Shown here: positions 29,603 through 39,954 of the stretch, one piece after another | Layout of the letters: every line of letters begins with the position of its first letter | Position numbering within the stretch: the first letter of the stretch is position 1 | From: a virus | IMG/VR virus record: IMGVR_UViG_3300006754_000032 | Coordinates: 1-47,751 of that record | DNA: 47,751 nucleotides | Direction: 5' to 3' (one strand) | Made by a program: the position numbers and the translations under genes | The notes under the pieces: generated by a model | What the model was told of the DNA's origin: nothing | Database searches by the model: none | Seen by the model: only the letters and a program-made list of their open reading frames with translations

Positions 29603-31729
29603 TTAGTAATCCAGACCTCCACCGTCTGGGTTTAGTTCTTCAAATTCAGCGTCTCCTAAGACAATATTACCGAAAAAATCATCATCTGGTGAAGCTTCTA
29701 ACTCATGTGATGTGTCTGTTATACTGTTTAAAACTTCTTGTTGTAAGTTAAATAACTGATCTATTACACGTGCTACAACGCTATAATCCACTGCTTCATT
29801 TTCATGAAACTCCATGTCTCTAAAATTAATATCTGTACCTTTATAAGTGGTGTAATCTCTTAATACAGGTATACCATCAGAGACGGTTTCAGCAGGTATA
29901 ACACTAAGATTTAAAAATATTTTTACTGTATCTTTAATAATATTTTGAATTTCACTATTTAAAGAGCTTCCTAAACTAGATTCACAACTAGTTATTTTTT
30001 CATATAAATTCTCAAGATCTAAGGGCACGAAGTTTTGATACAGTAAGTTACTTTCTTTAAACAAGTATATACGACCAATAGTATGCAGTAAGAAAAATAA
30101 GTCTGTTTCATTCTTAGCAACGAGGTAATTTATATAATTAAAATAGTTAGATCTTAATGTATTTGAATTAAACTTTTTCTGTATCAAATTAAATCTCTCA
30201 CCTGTATTATCAAAATACATATCAGGTAAATAAAGCAAATTTTCAGGTGAAGCAAACCCAGCAACCTGCGTTGGATTTGATATAAATCTAGTCGAAATAA
30301 ACCCCTTATCGTTTAATATAAACATATTAGAGTCGTTTTGCGAAAAATATACATCTATATCTTCTTCCCTCGCCGCAAAACCGTAGTTAGGCCTATACCG
30401 GCGGACGATTTTTGGCTTTAATTTAGGTCCTAAGTTAGTTATATTTTCTGCATTAATATGGTATAATAAAAATACATTAGAATTCCCATCCGAAACACTG
30501 TTAATCTTTTCTGGGTCATTATTAGCCAATCCACCGGCATTTGGATCTATATCTTGAACAGCCATCTCACCGGCTCCTGGTTCTGTTAAGATCAATATAG
30601 AATCATCCGTATCTCTTATATCAAATGCAATTATTTCCTCGTCAGCGTCTATCGTTGTTATAGTTTTAATTAATTTATTCGAATATTTGTTTCTAATAGC
30701 AATATAAGATATGGTTTCAGTTTTATCTGATAAACTGTTAATTTCTTCTTCACTTAAAATATCTTCATCAAAAGTTCGAACACCACGAACAGGGGGCAGC
30801 TCTTCTATTTCAACACCAGGTCTTGGAGCCCCGAGAGGTATTATTTCATTATATCGATACCCTAATAAATCCTTACCTATCTTTACTACCTCGTCTATAA
30901 TTTGCTCTTGTATTTCAATCCTGTCAACCAGTTTTAATTTTTTACAAGGATTAACAAAACTATTATCATATAAATTAAGCTGTATTTCATTCGTACCAGC
31001 AGACAAGCTATAAAGTATATCGGTTGAATTATCGTATGTGAATCTAGTAGAACCTTTAAATAAACTTTCCCCGGTATCCTCATCCGGTGTAATAGGTATA
31101 AAATTACTATTTTTTACAAAACTTCCAGAGAACGTGTGAGCAGCTGTTGGTGTGGTAGTAAAATAAAAATATGTCTCATCATCGTACACAAATAAAGTGC
31201 TATCAATTGTGTCATCCAATACATTAATACCGGGTACCTTATCGATAAAGCTAAAAGGATCTATTTGAATGGGAAATAGATTATCTTTAGCCATTTTTGT
31301 GTCATCATTTCGTATATCAAACTGACCACTAGATAGCCCTAAAAAATATGCATTTCCATCTGATGCAGAATTTTTGAAATTTAATAAATCCGTATTTGAG
31401 GTAATATTTAATGCATATAAATTTAAATTGTTTTGATTTAGTATGCCTAAGTTGGTTTCAATAAAAGACTGATCGACAACACTTCTAGGTGAAACAACAG
31501 GCTTTGTTAGTATATTAGACTCAACAATTGGTGTTGCTGTTCTATCAAATTCTAACTTCTCTAGTACACAGTTAGCATAAAAAGTATCTGATGATTTTAA
31601 AATCTTTGAAGATGTTGAGAAAGTTTTACCGGTGTAAGCAACACCGTCTCTTACATTGACAAACCCAGAGTAGGGAATCCCGCTTAAAGTAAACGAACCA
31701 GTAGTGGTGTATTTAAAGTATTCAATCAT
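29603..31729 (-). CDS. structural (baseplate/tail) protein, 708 aa, unknown family
   Basis: Large, beta-rich protein without a recognised domain. The first ~45 residues (YTTTGSFTLSGIPYSGFVNVRDGVAYTGK) look like a small beta domain. Residues ~200-330 include repeated Asp/Thr-rich strand-turn units. Around 470-560 there is a helical part (FNSNTLRSNYFNYINYLVAKN), and the C-terminal ~80 residues are helical and acidic (VVARVIDQLFNLQQEVLNSI). It overlaps the upstream gene by 4 nt (ATGA), so the two products are made together, probably in fixed ratio. Its position between gp6-proximal wedge proteins and Gp10-like fibres suggests a peripheral baseplate or fibre-attachment role. Confidence 0.8.
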   Translation of the reverse strand: MIEYFKYTTTGSFTLSGIPYSGFVNVRDGVAYTGKTFSTSSKILKSSDTFYANCVLEKLEFDRTATPIVESNILTKPVVSPRSVVDQSFIETNLGILNQNNLNLYALNITSNTDLLNFKNSASDGNAYFLGLSSGQFDIRNDDTKMAKDNLFPIQIDPFSFIDKVPGINVLDDTIDSTLFVYDDETYFYFTTTPTAAHTFSGSFVKNSNFIPITPDEDTGESLFKGSTRFTYDNSTDILYSLSAGTNEIQLNLYDNSFVNPCKKLKLVDRIEIQEQIIDEVVKIGKDLLGYRYNEIIPLGAPRPGVEIEELPPVRGVRTFDEDILSEEEINSLSDKTETISYIAIRNKYSNKLIKTITTIDADEEIIAFDIRDTDDSILILTEPGAGEMAVQDIDPNAGGLANNDPEKINSVSDGNSNVFLLYHINAENITNLGPKLKPKIVRRYRPNYGFAAREEDIDVYFSQNDSNMFILNDKGFISTRFISNPTQVAGFASPENLLYLPDMYFDNTGERFNLIQKKFNSNTLRSNYFNYINYLVAKNETDLFFLLHTIGRIYLFKESNLLYQNFVPLDLENLYEKITSCESSLGSSLNSEIQNIIKDTVKIFLNLSVIPAETVSDGIPVLRDYTTYKGTDINFRDMEFHENEAVDYSVVARVIDQLFNLQQEVLNSITDTSHELEASPDDDFFGNIVLGDAEFEELNPDGGGLDY

Positions 31730-34098
31730 TTCTTGTAATCTATAAAATTGATATCGCTAATGTTTGCTGTCTTAGGTATTGAATTAGGTATATTAGATAA
31801 AATAATATTTCTAACCTCATCTCGGATACTTTCATTAGTTATATTTAAATTCTTAACGTTAATATCAACAACATTACTCTTATGCTTTAGATTTGTGTTA
31901 ATAGAGTTAACTAACGTTATAGTATCTGTTAAGTTTCTCATACCACATGGTAATGATATTGTAATGTCTTGCACATTATTTAAATTAGAACTAAACAAAA
32001 ATGCTAATTGTTCATTTTCACTTAAAGGCTCTAGAGCTAAATATAAATTATCAATAGCAACCGTATCCTCTTGATCAAGAGCCGCATTTCGTAGTACTTC
32101 TATTTTTTGCTGCACATTGTCAGCGTCGATGTAATATACAAATATATCACCGAAAAGAAGTCTTTTAGTGTACATCTGATATGCGTTAATTTCAAATTCA
32201 TAGAATTTAATTGAATTTAAATATACCTTACCAATTCCTTGGACAGCATCAAAAGATAAAAATACATTATTCTTTTCAAATAAATCGATTTCAAAATTGT
32301 ACTCAAATGTTGTTTTAGCTATTCTTGCTGATAAGCTGAGACCCTCTGTGCTGCTATCAAAAAATCTATATATAAATTTACATTTTTTTCCATTTTTTTC
32401 AAATCTAATGCCGCCATGAACAGCGTTATATTCTGACTCTATATGAAAATCATCAGTATCGTTTTGTATAGTAAATCCTAATCCAAACCCACCATTTTTA
32501 TTAATGGTTGAAAAGTAATTATTTATTTTCCTATTTATTGATGACGTATCACAAAAGTTTGTAGGTGATTTTGCCACAAAATCATCTTTTGATATTCTAA
32601 CATACTTATACCTCTTTGAAGGTTCAAAAACTAAGTCACTCTTTTTATCAAAATAAAACTTTTTAGTTACAGAAGTCTTTAAACTCGAGTTAGTCATTAT
32701 TAAATTCTCCACCGTACCATCATAGGTAACATTAAACGCTGGAACCCCGTTAAGAGCATTTTCCTTTGTAGTAACATCCGGGTAAAAATATCTATCAACC
32801 CACGTTCCACGCTCACCTATGCCACCGGACAACCAAGTACAGAGATAAGTTACATTTTCACTCTTAACAGTGTTATCATCTAAGTTATATACCCTGTCCG
32901 CTAAATCCGGTGTTTTAAATGCAAATGACCCGCAATCTGCAAACTTAGTATCGTTAATGTTTATTTTATCAAAAGGTTGAAGTGATGAAGGTGTCGTAAA
33001 GTATGTAGTACCTGGTGTTATAACCAAATCGTAGTTATTGTATACATAGTTTAATGCTAGCGTTTCATTCTCTTCACTATCCACATCGGTAAAGATACTT
33101 GTATATGTTCTTAAATCTTGTGAAAAAATAGTTGTTTCAGATGTGGATAATAAATTATTTGAAGAGGTAAACGAATCTTGTGTATTAACTATATTCTTTA
33201 GATTGAGAAAATTAAACACTAGTGAATCACTATTACTTGAGCTGTAAAGCAGGTAATTTGATGGGAGGTTAAAATCACTATTACTATCTTTTACTTTACC
33301 GGTATCATCATATGTAATATATGAAGCATTATATGGTGATGGTACAGATAAATTTAACTCTTGATCAATTTTTATATTATATGAATTAATAAAAAATGCG
33401 TTGTATCTATTAGCTGGATCGAGATATGTTGCTACTACTTCTACACCGTTACTATTAATAGCATACTGATTTTTTGTAGCATCGACCTGTTTTGTGGAAT
33501 ACAGGTTGATGTAACTGGTATTCAGGTACTTTGATAAATTATAATTTAAATTAAACCCGGATAGGGGTAATTGACTCTCAGCAACAAATAGTACGTTACG
33601 TGTCTCTGTAAACTCAGTACCGTCCTCTACTACAAGGTAATATTTAAAGTTATTTTTGCGAGTAGCTACCCTACATGTAAAACTATCTATCAGTTCAATC
33701 TCGAAAACATCACCACTTATTGGACTAATGTCAGCTGTTCCATAATTTACAGCTTCATAAATTTTATTTTCAAGTTTAAAGGTACTTAAAGAAGCAGCTT
33801 TAAATTTACAAAATGCAGTGCCACTAAACCCAAAATTTAATGAAGTTGAATATTTACCTGGTTTTATGTTTGGTGAATTGTATGTAGTTACATCATCTAG
33901 AAGAAAACTATCCGTAAGATAAAAATTAGTATAGTTTAGATTTTTAAAACTTTGTGAACCAGATAGTGCTTGAACAAAATTTATTTTAAACCCCCCGTTA
34001 AAAGTCCTAGGAAATTGATCTAATTCAATATTCATCGGGCAAAAGCTAGCCTCTGCTGAGCTAAGTGCACTTAGACTAGATTTTACTAAAGATCCCAT
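31726..34098 (-). CDS. structural protein with concanavalin/LamG-like domain, 790 aa
   Basis: The ATG at 34098 (MGSLVKSSLSAL) is preferred over an in-frame TTG two codons upstream because a late box ends 6 nt before it. Most of the protein is strand-rich (many Tyr/Asn/Ser). Residues ~530-680 (ISSINRKINNYFSTI-type entry; GGIRFEKNGKKCKFIYRFFD; NVFLSFDAVQGIGKVYLNSIKFYEFEIN) have the pattern of a LamG/concanavalin-like sandwich. The C-terminal ~90 residues form a separate alpha/beta unit (ITLPCGMRNLTDTITLVNSINTNL-like). It probably belongs to the periphery of the baseplate. The next gene starts in its stop codon (ATGA). Confidence 0.8.
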   Translation of the reverse strand: MGSLVKSSLSALSSAEASFCPMNIELDQFPRTFNGGFKINFVQALSGSQSFKNLNYTNFYLTDSFLLDDVTTYNSPNIKPGKYSTSLNFGFSGTAFCKFKAASLSTFKLENKIYEAVNYGTADISPISGDVFEIELIDSFTCRVATRKNNFKYYLVVEDGTEFTETRNVLFVAESQLPLSGFNLNYNLSKYLNTSYINLYSTKQVDATKNQYAINSNGVEVVATYLDPANRYNAFFINSYNIKIDQELNLSVPSPYNASYITYDDTGKVKDSNSDFNLPSNYLLYSSSNSDSLVFNFLNLKNIVNTQDSFTSSNNLLSTSETTIFSQDLRTYTSIFTDVDSEENETLALNYVYNNYDLVITPGTTYFTTPSSLQPFDKININDTKFADCGSFAFKTPDLADRVYNLDDNTVKSENVTYLCTWLSGGIGERGTWVDRYFYPDVTTKENALNGVPAFNVTYDGTVENLIMTNSSLKTSVTKKFYFDKKSDLVFEPSKRYKYVRISKDDFVAKSPTNFCDTSSINRKINNYFSTINKNGGFGLGFTIQNDTDDFHIESEYNAVHGGIRFEKNGKKCKFIYRFFDSSTEGLSLSARIAKTTFEYNFEIDLFEKNNVFLSFDAVQGIGKVYLNSIKFYEFEINAYQMYTKRLLFGDIFVYYIDADNVQQKIEVLRNAALDQEDTVAIDNLYLALEPLSENEQLAFLFSSNLNNVQDITISLPCGMRNLTDTITLVNSINTNLKHKSNVVDINVKNLNITNESIRDEVRNIILSNIPNSIPKTANISDINFIDYKK

Positions 34099-34104
34099 TA
34101 ACAA

Positions 34105-34112
34105 TATTTATG
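34105..34112 (-). promoter_or_regulatory. late promoter box CATAAATA
   Basis: Minus-strand CATAAATA, 6 nt before the ATG at 34098. The gap to the previous gene is otherwise empty. Expected transcript start is about one base before the ATG. Confidence 0.65.
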
Positions 34113-34135
34113 CTGTGTCTTCTTTATAAGATTTG

Positions 34136-34714
34136 TTATTGACCACCTCCGCTGTCCGAAGCTGCACCAGCCCCGCCACTTGCCGGGTCTTCTTTATATA
34201 TTTTATTATCTAATTGTACGAGGAAGTCATCTTTTTTAGTAAGTAAGGTAAATCGCGAAGTATTATATTTATCATTCAAAAGATCCACACCAACTAACTC
34301 CATATCCTCTACAGCTTGGTAATATCCTTCAGTTCGTATGTTCATCGGAGCGCTTAATGTTGTCGTTTCACCGGTAACATACCCAATGTTTATTTTTAAC
34401 ACAACATATTTTTTTAATGCATAACTAGAAGGTTCATATATATGATGGTAATTATCAGTTAGATATTTTGGTGCCACGCCTTTATTAATTTCAGGGTAAA
34501 TAGAATCTTTTGTGTAATCACGAAAAACCGAAACATCTGGTTCTAACACTGCAGTACCATCACCCCAGTCGATTGCTAGATAGTTAGGAAAGGTACCGGT
34601 ATAGACATCTACCAAATTTAATGCAAACTTTGTTACATCAAAGAGATCAATCGCTTCATAAACCTTTGATGCTCCGGTAGTGGTAGTGGATATAGAAAAA
34701 GTATGAGTGTTCAT
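34136..34714 (-). CDS. PKD-like domain protein, 192 aa, baseplate-associated
   Basis: Contains the signature of a PKD-type Ig-like fold: FPNYLAIDWGDGTAV (~42-56), followed about 40 residues later by DNYHHIYEPSSYALKKYVVLKINIGY, i.e. the WGDGT strand pair and the H-x-Y strand. Residues 170-192 form a flexible Gly/Ala/Ser tail (SGGAGAASDSGGGQ). The start lies in the stop codon of the 992-residue gene (ATGA overlap), so it is translationally coupled to it. PKD-like modules in phages mediate protein or carbohydrate contacts at the virion surface. It is too small and too different to assign to T4 gp8 or gp9. Confidence 0.8.
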   Translation of the reverse strand: MNTHTFSISTTTTGASKVYEAIDLFDVTKFALNLVDVYTGTFPNYLAIDWGDGTAVLEPDVSVFRDYTKDSIYPEINKGVAPKYLTDNYHHIYEPSSYALKKYVVLKINIGYVTGETTTLSAPMNIRTEGYYQAVEDMELVGVDLLNDKYNTSRFTLLTKKDDFLVQLDNKIYKEDPASGGAGAASDSGGGQ

Positions 34715-37689
34715 AGTATTAAAGCCGCAGCAGATAGAGGTGATGGTGATACATACGTCGCCGTTAATGATGGTATGGCTGAAGATAAAACAAAGTTCAA
34801 ATTATTCAGATTGCGTGTGTTAGAGGCAGATTCCGCAAAAGTAAATGTAAACCTACTGTTGTTACAGACATAAACTTCAGAATTTAAAAATTTAATATCA
34901 TCTACGTATTCAAATAGATAATTAAACAGCACCGGCCCTTTGTTTTGATCTTTTAGTATAACCCCCAAGTTAAATTGCTCGTTATCGCTACTATACGTTA
35001 ACAAGGGCTTGCTACACTCTATATAAGCAGCATCGCCCCCTGTTAGATTTAAAAATGCAGCAGAAGACACTGCTGGGTTACCTGTTGTAGGAAATATTTG
35101 TACACTCTTATCATCGATGTAACTATACTTGTAAATTTCTGGGTAAAATCTATCTCCCTTATATCCTAGCTGGTCTCTCGCCATCCTACAGTAAAACACA
35201 TCATCCTCTACCTTTAACCTATTACTTACTTTATCAAAAAAGTTTGTATTTATAGTGAGAGAATTAGTAAACGTTCCTGGGCTAACAAACCTTTCGTCTT
35301 TATATGAAGTTCGTTCAACAACTAAATAACCACTGGTTTCAATAAACAACGTGCTATAAAAAATATCAAAATTAGTTACCGCGGAAGAAAGTTCGTTACA
35401 AACTGCGGTGTTGTATTTTGTAGAGAGATATGATAACCACTCTGTAAGCTCTTTTACAGCAGGGGTATTCCACGCTGTATTTGTATTCTTTAAATAAATT
35501 TTGCCTAGGTGGTCTTGCTTATTAAAGAAGCTTTCTTTTGCTGATGTTACATTAGATATTGTAGTTTTAGAATCTACATTTGCGTTATACTCAAAACTCT
35601 CTTCATTAGGCGTGTAGTTAAATACTATATTATCTGTGAACCGCATTCCGTCATAGTTTTTAACATCATTTCCGGAATTACCAGAGCCACCAGATAATCG
35701 TACATCATAAGTAAAATTACCTGTTAAATCATCTGTCCATGTATCTGTAGGATCACATAATGCTGTGAATAAAGTTTTGCCGGAGTCGGCATCAACATTA
35801 AAGAGACCTATTCCGGCTTCTACTAAATCTGAAAAATAAAACTGGTCACTACTAGTTGCGTAGGCACTTAACTGAGAAATGTTTAAGTCTCCAACTCGAG
35901 TGGCACTTACAGGGTCTGTAAGAAACTCCGAATCAGAAAATTTAAAATACGCCCCTTCTTTAATATCTGCATCTAGAGTCATAGACTCAGGCCGCCCATA
36001 ATCTACTTCTAGGTAGTTTGAAGGTTTTTGTAAAGTTTGATAGGGGTTAAAATACCTAGCGAATATATTATATGCAGAGGTGGGAAAGCTTAACCAAGTG
36101 CTTGGAGTATCAGGTAGTAAACCGGACGGGCCTCTACCGGTAAAACCATTAGTAAATGTTGATAGGCCCGATCTTATAGTTTCGGAATACGTTGTCGTAT
36201 CAGTTGTTTTATAAACAAAATTATAGCCCTCGCCATACAGGTCATCAAAAAATTGATAACCGTTTAATAACAAGCTTTTTATTGTTTTCGGATTTTCTTG
36301 TACAATGTTACTTCTGTAATAATTGTAATCTTTTACTAAACCAAAGATATTTCCAAATAAATCCTTTTTACTATCATTTATATATCCTTGATCAAAAAGA
36401 TAAGATAAGTCGGTGTTTAAATTCCTATCTTGTCCAATTTCAGAATTATAACCTATAAAAGCAGTACTATCTCTATCAGTATTAGGTTGATTAACTGCAA
36501 TTCCTTTACTAGCATTATTAATTGATCTAGAGGTATCAATAATAAAAGTTAATACGTTTTCTGTATTTGTAAATAAATTTGGATCCGGAAATATATATAA
36601 TTGGTTAGGCGGGTAGGTCTTTTTAGTAAAGAATTTTAACCGCCGGCCTTCAATAGTTACGATTGAAGAATTTTGTGGTCTAAAGAACCCTAAATCTCTC
36701 TCACTTACAACTTCACCAGAAAACACTGAAGCTGTAGAAGGGAAGTCTTGATTTAAAAAATTAGCATATGGTTTTTCTGCTTTAAATAAAATAGGAGGTA
36801 AATTATTTTCATCCAATTCTGGCTTTCCATTTTCATCTGTGGCTAGATAATAAAAATCAGCCCCCATAAATTTTTCTGTTAGCTTCCGCTTATTATTAAA
36901 CAGAGAATCGTCTGTAACATTAAAATCTAAAGTCTTACGACCTTCTTTAAGTGTAATTAAATCCTCACCAACATTAGCAAAAACCTGAGTAATTAATGAC
37001 TCATCATCAGTTAAAAATATATTATCTTTTGGTAACCCAGCCGGATCATAGCTTTTAAAGGTTTTACCGTAGTCGCCTGCTTTTGGAGACCTGTTAAAGT
37101 ACTGTGAAAAATTATCAAAATACTCTGTTAGTGAGATTGATAAATCTCTTTTAATCTTTCCTATATCATAGTCTTTTGCAGCTGTGCTACGATTTTCGAG
37201 AAAGTTAATAACAAGATCTATAGCAGCGCGCTCTGCACCTAATGAACTACCCTTTACTTTAGCTTTTGTAGTAGCATAATGAAGAGTTTGGCGCTTTTTC
37301 TTATAGTATGAAATAATGTCTCTTATTTTACTACTATAAAAGGACATTGCGATCTCCATATCATATGGATCGGTAAAATCTAACTGTGTAAGAAACGTTC
37401 TTTCTGCATTAGTAGAAAAATTTAAAGTAATGTCTTTTAAAAAATCACGATACCGTTCGATAATTATATCCTTATTATCCTTAGCTTGATTATTCGTCTG
37501 AATATTCCACCTATTAAGATAGGTGTTATAAAAGTCTGTTAAAGTTTCTGGTTGGTAAGATTCACTTACCGTTTCAATAAACTGAACAAACGAAAATGGT
37601 GTAAATTTATCTAACGCATCATCATGTTTTACATTAGGATTAGTTATAGATAAATCTACTTCAGGAAAGCCTGTAACAATAGTATCCAT
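34711..37689 (-). CDS. large baseplate wedge-type protein, 992 aa (gp7-like by position)
   Basis: No domain is recognised with confidence. Residues ~1-210 are mostly helical (FSFVQFIETVSESYQPETLTDFYNTYLNRW; ISYYKKKRQTLHYATTKAKVK), and the remainder is strand-rich with many aromatic residues. One segment, LTFIIDTSRSINN (~385-397), faintly resembles the start of a VWA fold but lacks its full DxSxS pattern. In T4, gp6 is followed by gp7 (1032 residues), the bent wedge scaffold, and length plus order make this or the next upstream gene the gp7 analogue. A GATAAATA box ends 6 nt before the ATG. Confidence 0.8.
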   Translation of the reverse strand: MDTIVTGFPEVDLSITNPNVKHDDALDKFTPFSFVQFIETVSESYQPETLTDFYNTYLNRWNIQTNNQAKDNKDIIIERYRDFLKDITLNFSTNAERTFLTQLDFTDPYDMEIAMSFYSSKIRDIISYYKKKRQTLHYATTKAKVKGSSLGAERAAIDLVINFLENRSTAAKDYDIGKIKRDLSISLTEYFDNFSQYFNRSPKAGDYGKTFKSYDPAGLPKDNIFLTDDESLITQVFANVGEDLITLKEGRKTLDFNVTDDSLFNNKRKLTEKFMGADFYYLATDENGKPELDENNLPPILFKAEKPYANFLNQDFPSTASVFSGEVVSERDLGFFRPQNSSIVTIEGRRLKFFTKKTYPPNQLYIFPDPNLFTNTENVLTFIIDTSRSINNASKGIAVNQPNTDRDSTAFIGYNSEIGQDRNLNTDLSYLFDQGYINDSKKDLFGNIFGLVKDYNYYRSNIVQENPKTIKSLLLNGYQFFDDLYGEGYNFVYKTTDTTTYSETIRSGLSTFTNGFTGRGPSGLLPDTPSTWLSFPTSAYNIFARYFNPYQTLQKPSNYLEVDYGRPESMTLDADIKEGAYFKFSDSEFLTDPVSATRVGDLNISQLSAYATSSDQFYFSDLVEAGIGLFNVDADSGKTLFTALCDPTDTWTDDLTGNFTYDVRLSGGSGNSGNDVKNYDGMRFTDNIVFNYTPNEESFEYNANVDSKTTISNVTSAKESFFNKQDHLGKIYLKNTNTAWNTPAVKELTEWLSYLSTKYNTAVCNELSSAVTNFDIFYSTLFIETSGYLVVERTSYKDERFVSPGTFTNSLTINTNFFDKVSNRLKVEDDVFYCRMARDQLGYKGDRFYPEIYKYSYIDDKSVQIFPTTGNPAVSSAAFLNLTGGDAAYIECSKPLLTYSSDNEQFNLGVILKDQNKGPVLFNYLFEYVDDIKFLNSEVYVCNNSRFTFTFAESASNTRNLNNLNFVLSSAIPSLTATYVSPSPLSAAALIL

Positions 37690-37695
37690 TAAACA

Positions 37696-37703
37696 TATTT
37701 ATC
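37696..37703 (-). promoter_or_regulatory. late promoter box GATAAATA
   Basis: Minus-strand GATAAATA, 6 nt before the ATG at 37689, filling most of the 15-bp gap between genes. Confidence 0.65.
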
Positions 37704-37704
37704 T

Positions 37705-39954
37705 CTAGAACAGAGATAGACTACTAAATAAGGAGTTTCGAATCATAACATCAAATACGTTATTAGCTCCTTCGAGGGCGCTAAGCGGGGTATTATAATC
37801 TAATGTTGTTAATCCATTGGAATAGTCGATTAAACCACCCTCGATGGTGTTATCGTACGTTGCAGATAGACTATAAAATTTGTAAAACTTATCTACATCT
37901 GTAATACTAGCATAAGTTGCTGGTAATACTAAAGGCCACCCCCAATATGGGCCACCGCTAGTTGCAGGTGTCGCTGTAGTATTAAAATTACTAAGCATAT
38001 AAGTCTGGAAATTACCAGATTTAGAATATGAAGCTCCACTTAATGCAGATATTGGCTGATAAGTATTCAGTCTTGTATATGTGTCACTAAACTTTTCATA
38101 CGCTACAATGTCTGTGCCGGCAGACACTTCGTAAGTTGATGTATCAAGTAATGCACTTAGATTTTTTCCATAAGTTGTTTTTGTTGTATGTCCTTTGGGG
38201 TTGTAGTTTTCATCAAATTTATTTTGTGTACCTCTAAATTTGTTATAATTCATACTGAGCACACTCATTAGCCTATCCACTAATTCAGGTTGTTGAGCTA
38301 AAGATCGATCAAACACGATCCCTTCGTCATCGGTTAGATCAGCTAAATTAATAAGAGAATTAATATCACAATAATCTATATCGCTAGTGTTTGATGTAAA
38401 GTTTTGAATTCTTTCCCAAATCTTCTTTCCTAAAACAGTATAACTACTACTAACGTTACCAAATATAGTTCCAATAAAATCAGTAAATAAGATATCCTTA
38501 TCTAATAAAATTTCCTGGAACCGTAAATCCTTTATTGTTTGTTCAAAATCAAATTCTTCATTTTGCTTATATGCTTCGTAATAGTTTTTTGGATAACAAG
38601 TAAAAGCTGTATAGCCGGTTACTGTATTAGTTGTAGAGGTCGCAGTATTTTCATACGGACATTTTGCACTAAGTGTTAAGTACGCAGGCTCAGCAGAAAG
38701 TGAAGCAAGAGTATTATCATTAAATGTTAAGAGACCTCTATACCAAAATGTTGTATCAAAAGAAGATAACGTAGCGCTTAAGCTTTGAATTGTATAATGT
38801 GATGCAGATACTTTAACACCACTTACACCCGGAATTATTTGTGGTGTTTTACCTGATAACAACGAAAAGGTTGGTGTTAAGTGACTAGACAAGGACTTCA
38901 TTGTATAGTAATCCTGATTCTTTGGTGAAAGAATAAATGGTATACCCAATCCTTTGTACTGAACTGGAGATACAGCAAAGGTAGCTACACTGTCACCTTC
39001 TCCTGGAATACCATTTGAGGTGATTGCTATACTACTAAGAGTTTGAGCAGAAGTTGCGCCAACTAAAGATGATAGTGTAATAGTAAAGTTGTTGTTGTAG
39101 TTATTATTTTTATAACCAGTAGTGCTATTAGAGAATATATTATCTCTATCCTTAAAGAAAGATACGTTAATAGTGTTGTAAGGTGCTTTTTGTCCGTCAG
39201 TCTTAAAATATACTACTTGATCTCCCGAGCTTCCTACATTAATACTTGATATATGCGTGCTTAATGAGTTTACTATTGCAAACGCACTCGGGCCTTTACC
39301 ACTAGTGTAATTATTACCACTTAACCGCACATATATGTTTGCAGAAGAAAGAGAAATCTTGTCTATATCCTCATACTCAAATCCAGATAGTGAAGGTATG
39401 TATTCTTTCTTATAAAATGAATTAAACTTTTTAAGATTATTAAACCTATTAGCATTTAAATTATAATAATTAGGTACATCACACCCAGACACCGAAAAAT
39501 AAATATCTTGAAAATCTTGATAGAAGGGCGACTGTGAATTAATTGTTATAGCATTAGAAAATTCACCTGCTGATAAATTTAATATATTTGTCTTTACAGG
39601 GCCAGCGGTAACTGTAAAGGTGTTAGTTATGTAATCAAATATTTCAACATCTGTGCTATACGACGCTAATATTGAATTATTATTACAATCACGTAACACC
39701 ATTCTGACATTGTATACCCCGGGGTATTCGTAAACGTGGTTACTGGTTAATGTATTACCATAAGTACCGTCGCCAAAGTCGAAAGTAGCCTTTAAGGTAT
39801 TATATTGGGTTGTTACCGCCACACCGCCGAGAGAGCTAGGTATACGAGCCTTAAAAGTTAGCGGGGTAAAGGGTAGATTATAAGAAGATAACTTAGCTTC
39901 TCGCTTATAATCTTCTACGTCAAATGTCGCATAGTCTACTTTTATATTACTCAT
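37705..39954 (-). CDS. baseplate-associated protein with N-terminal PKD domain, 749 aa
   Basis: Near the N-terminus KATFDFGDGTYG (~49-60) and SNHVYEYPGVYNVRMVLRD (~64-82) make a clear PKD-type fold (FGDGT...H-x-Y-x-x-P-G-x-Y). Residues 100-450 are repetitive beta-rich sequence with many Ser/Thr and Leu-Ser-Ala motifs. From ~470 the sequence becomes helical (DLRFQEILLDKDILFTDFIGTIFG; LINLADLTDDEGIVFDRSL), reminiscent of wedge proteins. The start overlaps the gp6 stop region by 8 nt, so it is translated along with gp6 and probably binds the gp6 ring. A second PKD-like protein occurs at 34136. Confidence 0.82.
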   Translation of the reverse strand: MSNIKVDYATFDVEDYKREAKLSSYNLPFTPLTFKARIPSSLGGVAVTTQYNTLKATFDFGDGTYGNTLTSNHVYEYPGVYNVRMVLRDCNNNSILASYSTDVEIFDYITNTFTVTAGPVKTNILNLSAGEFSNAITINSQSPFYQDFQDIYFSVSGCDVPNYYNLNANRFNNLKKFNSFYKKEYIPSLSGFEYEDIDKISLSSANIYVRLSGNNYTSGKGPSAFAIVNSLSTHISSINVGSSGDQVVYFKTDGQKAPYNTINVSFFKDRDNIFSNSTTGYKNNNYNNNFTITLSSLVGATSAQTLSSIAITSNGIPGEGDSVATFAVSPVQYKGLGIPFILSPKNQDYYTMKSLSSHLTPTFSLLSGKTPQIIPGVSGVKVSASHYTIQSLSATLSSFDTTFWYRGLLTFNDNTLASLSAEPAYLTLSAKCPYENTATSTTNTVTGYTAFTCYPKNYYEAYKQNEEFDFEQTIKDLRFQEILLDKDILFTDFIGTIFGNVSSSYTVLGKKIWERIQNFTSNTSDIDYCDINSLINLADLTDDEGIVFDRSLAQQPELVDRLMSVLSMNYNKFRGTQNKFDENYNPKGHTTKTTYGKNLSALLDTSTYEVSAGTDIVAYEKFSDTYTRLNTYQPISALSGASYSKSGNFQTYMLSNFNTTATPATSGGPYWGWPLVLPATYASITDVDKFYKFYSLSATYDNTIEGGLIDYSNGLTTLDYNTPLSALEGANNVFDVMIRNSLFSSLSLF

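Noticed and set aside
34099-34104. TTG start two codons upstream of the 790-aa structural protein
   Set aside because: The ATG at 34098 sits 6 nt after a CATAAATA box, the same spacing as its neighbours; TTG would fall at once after the box.
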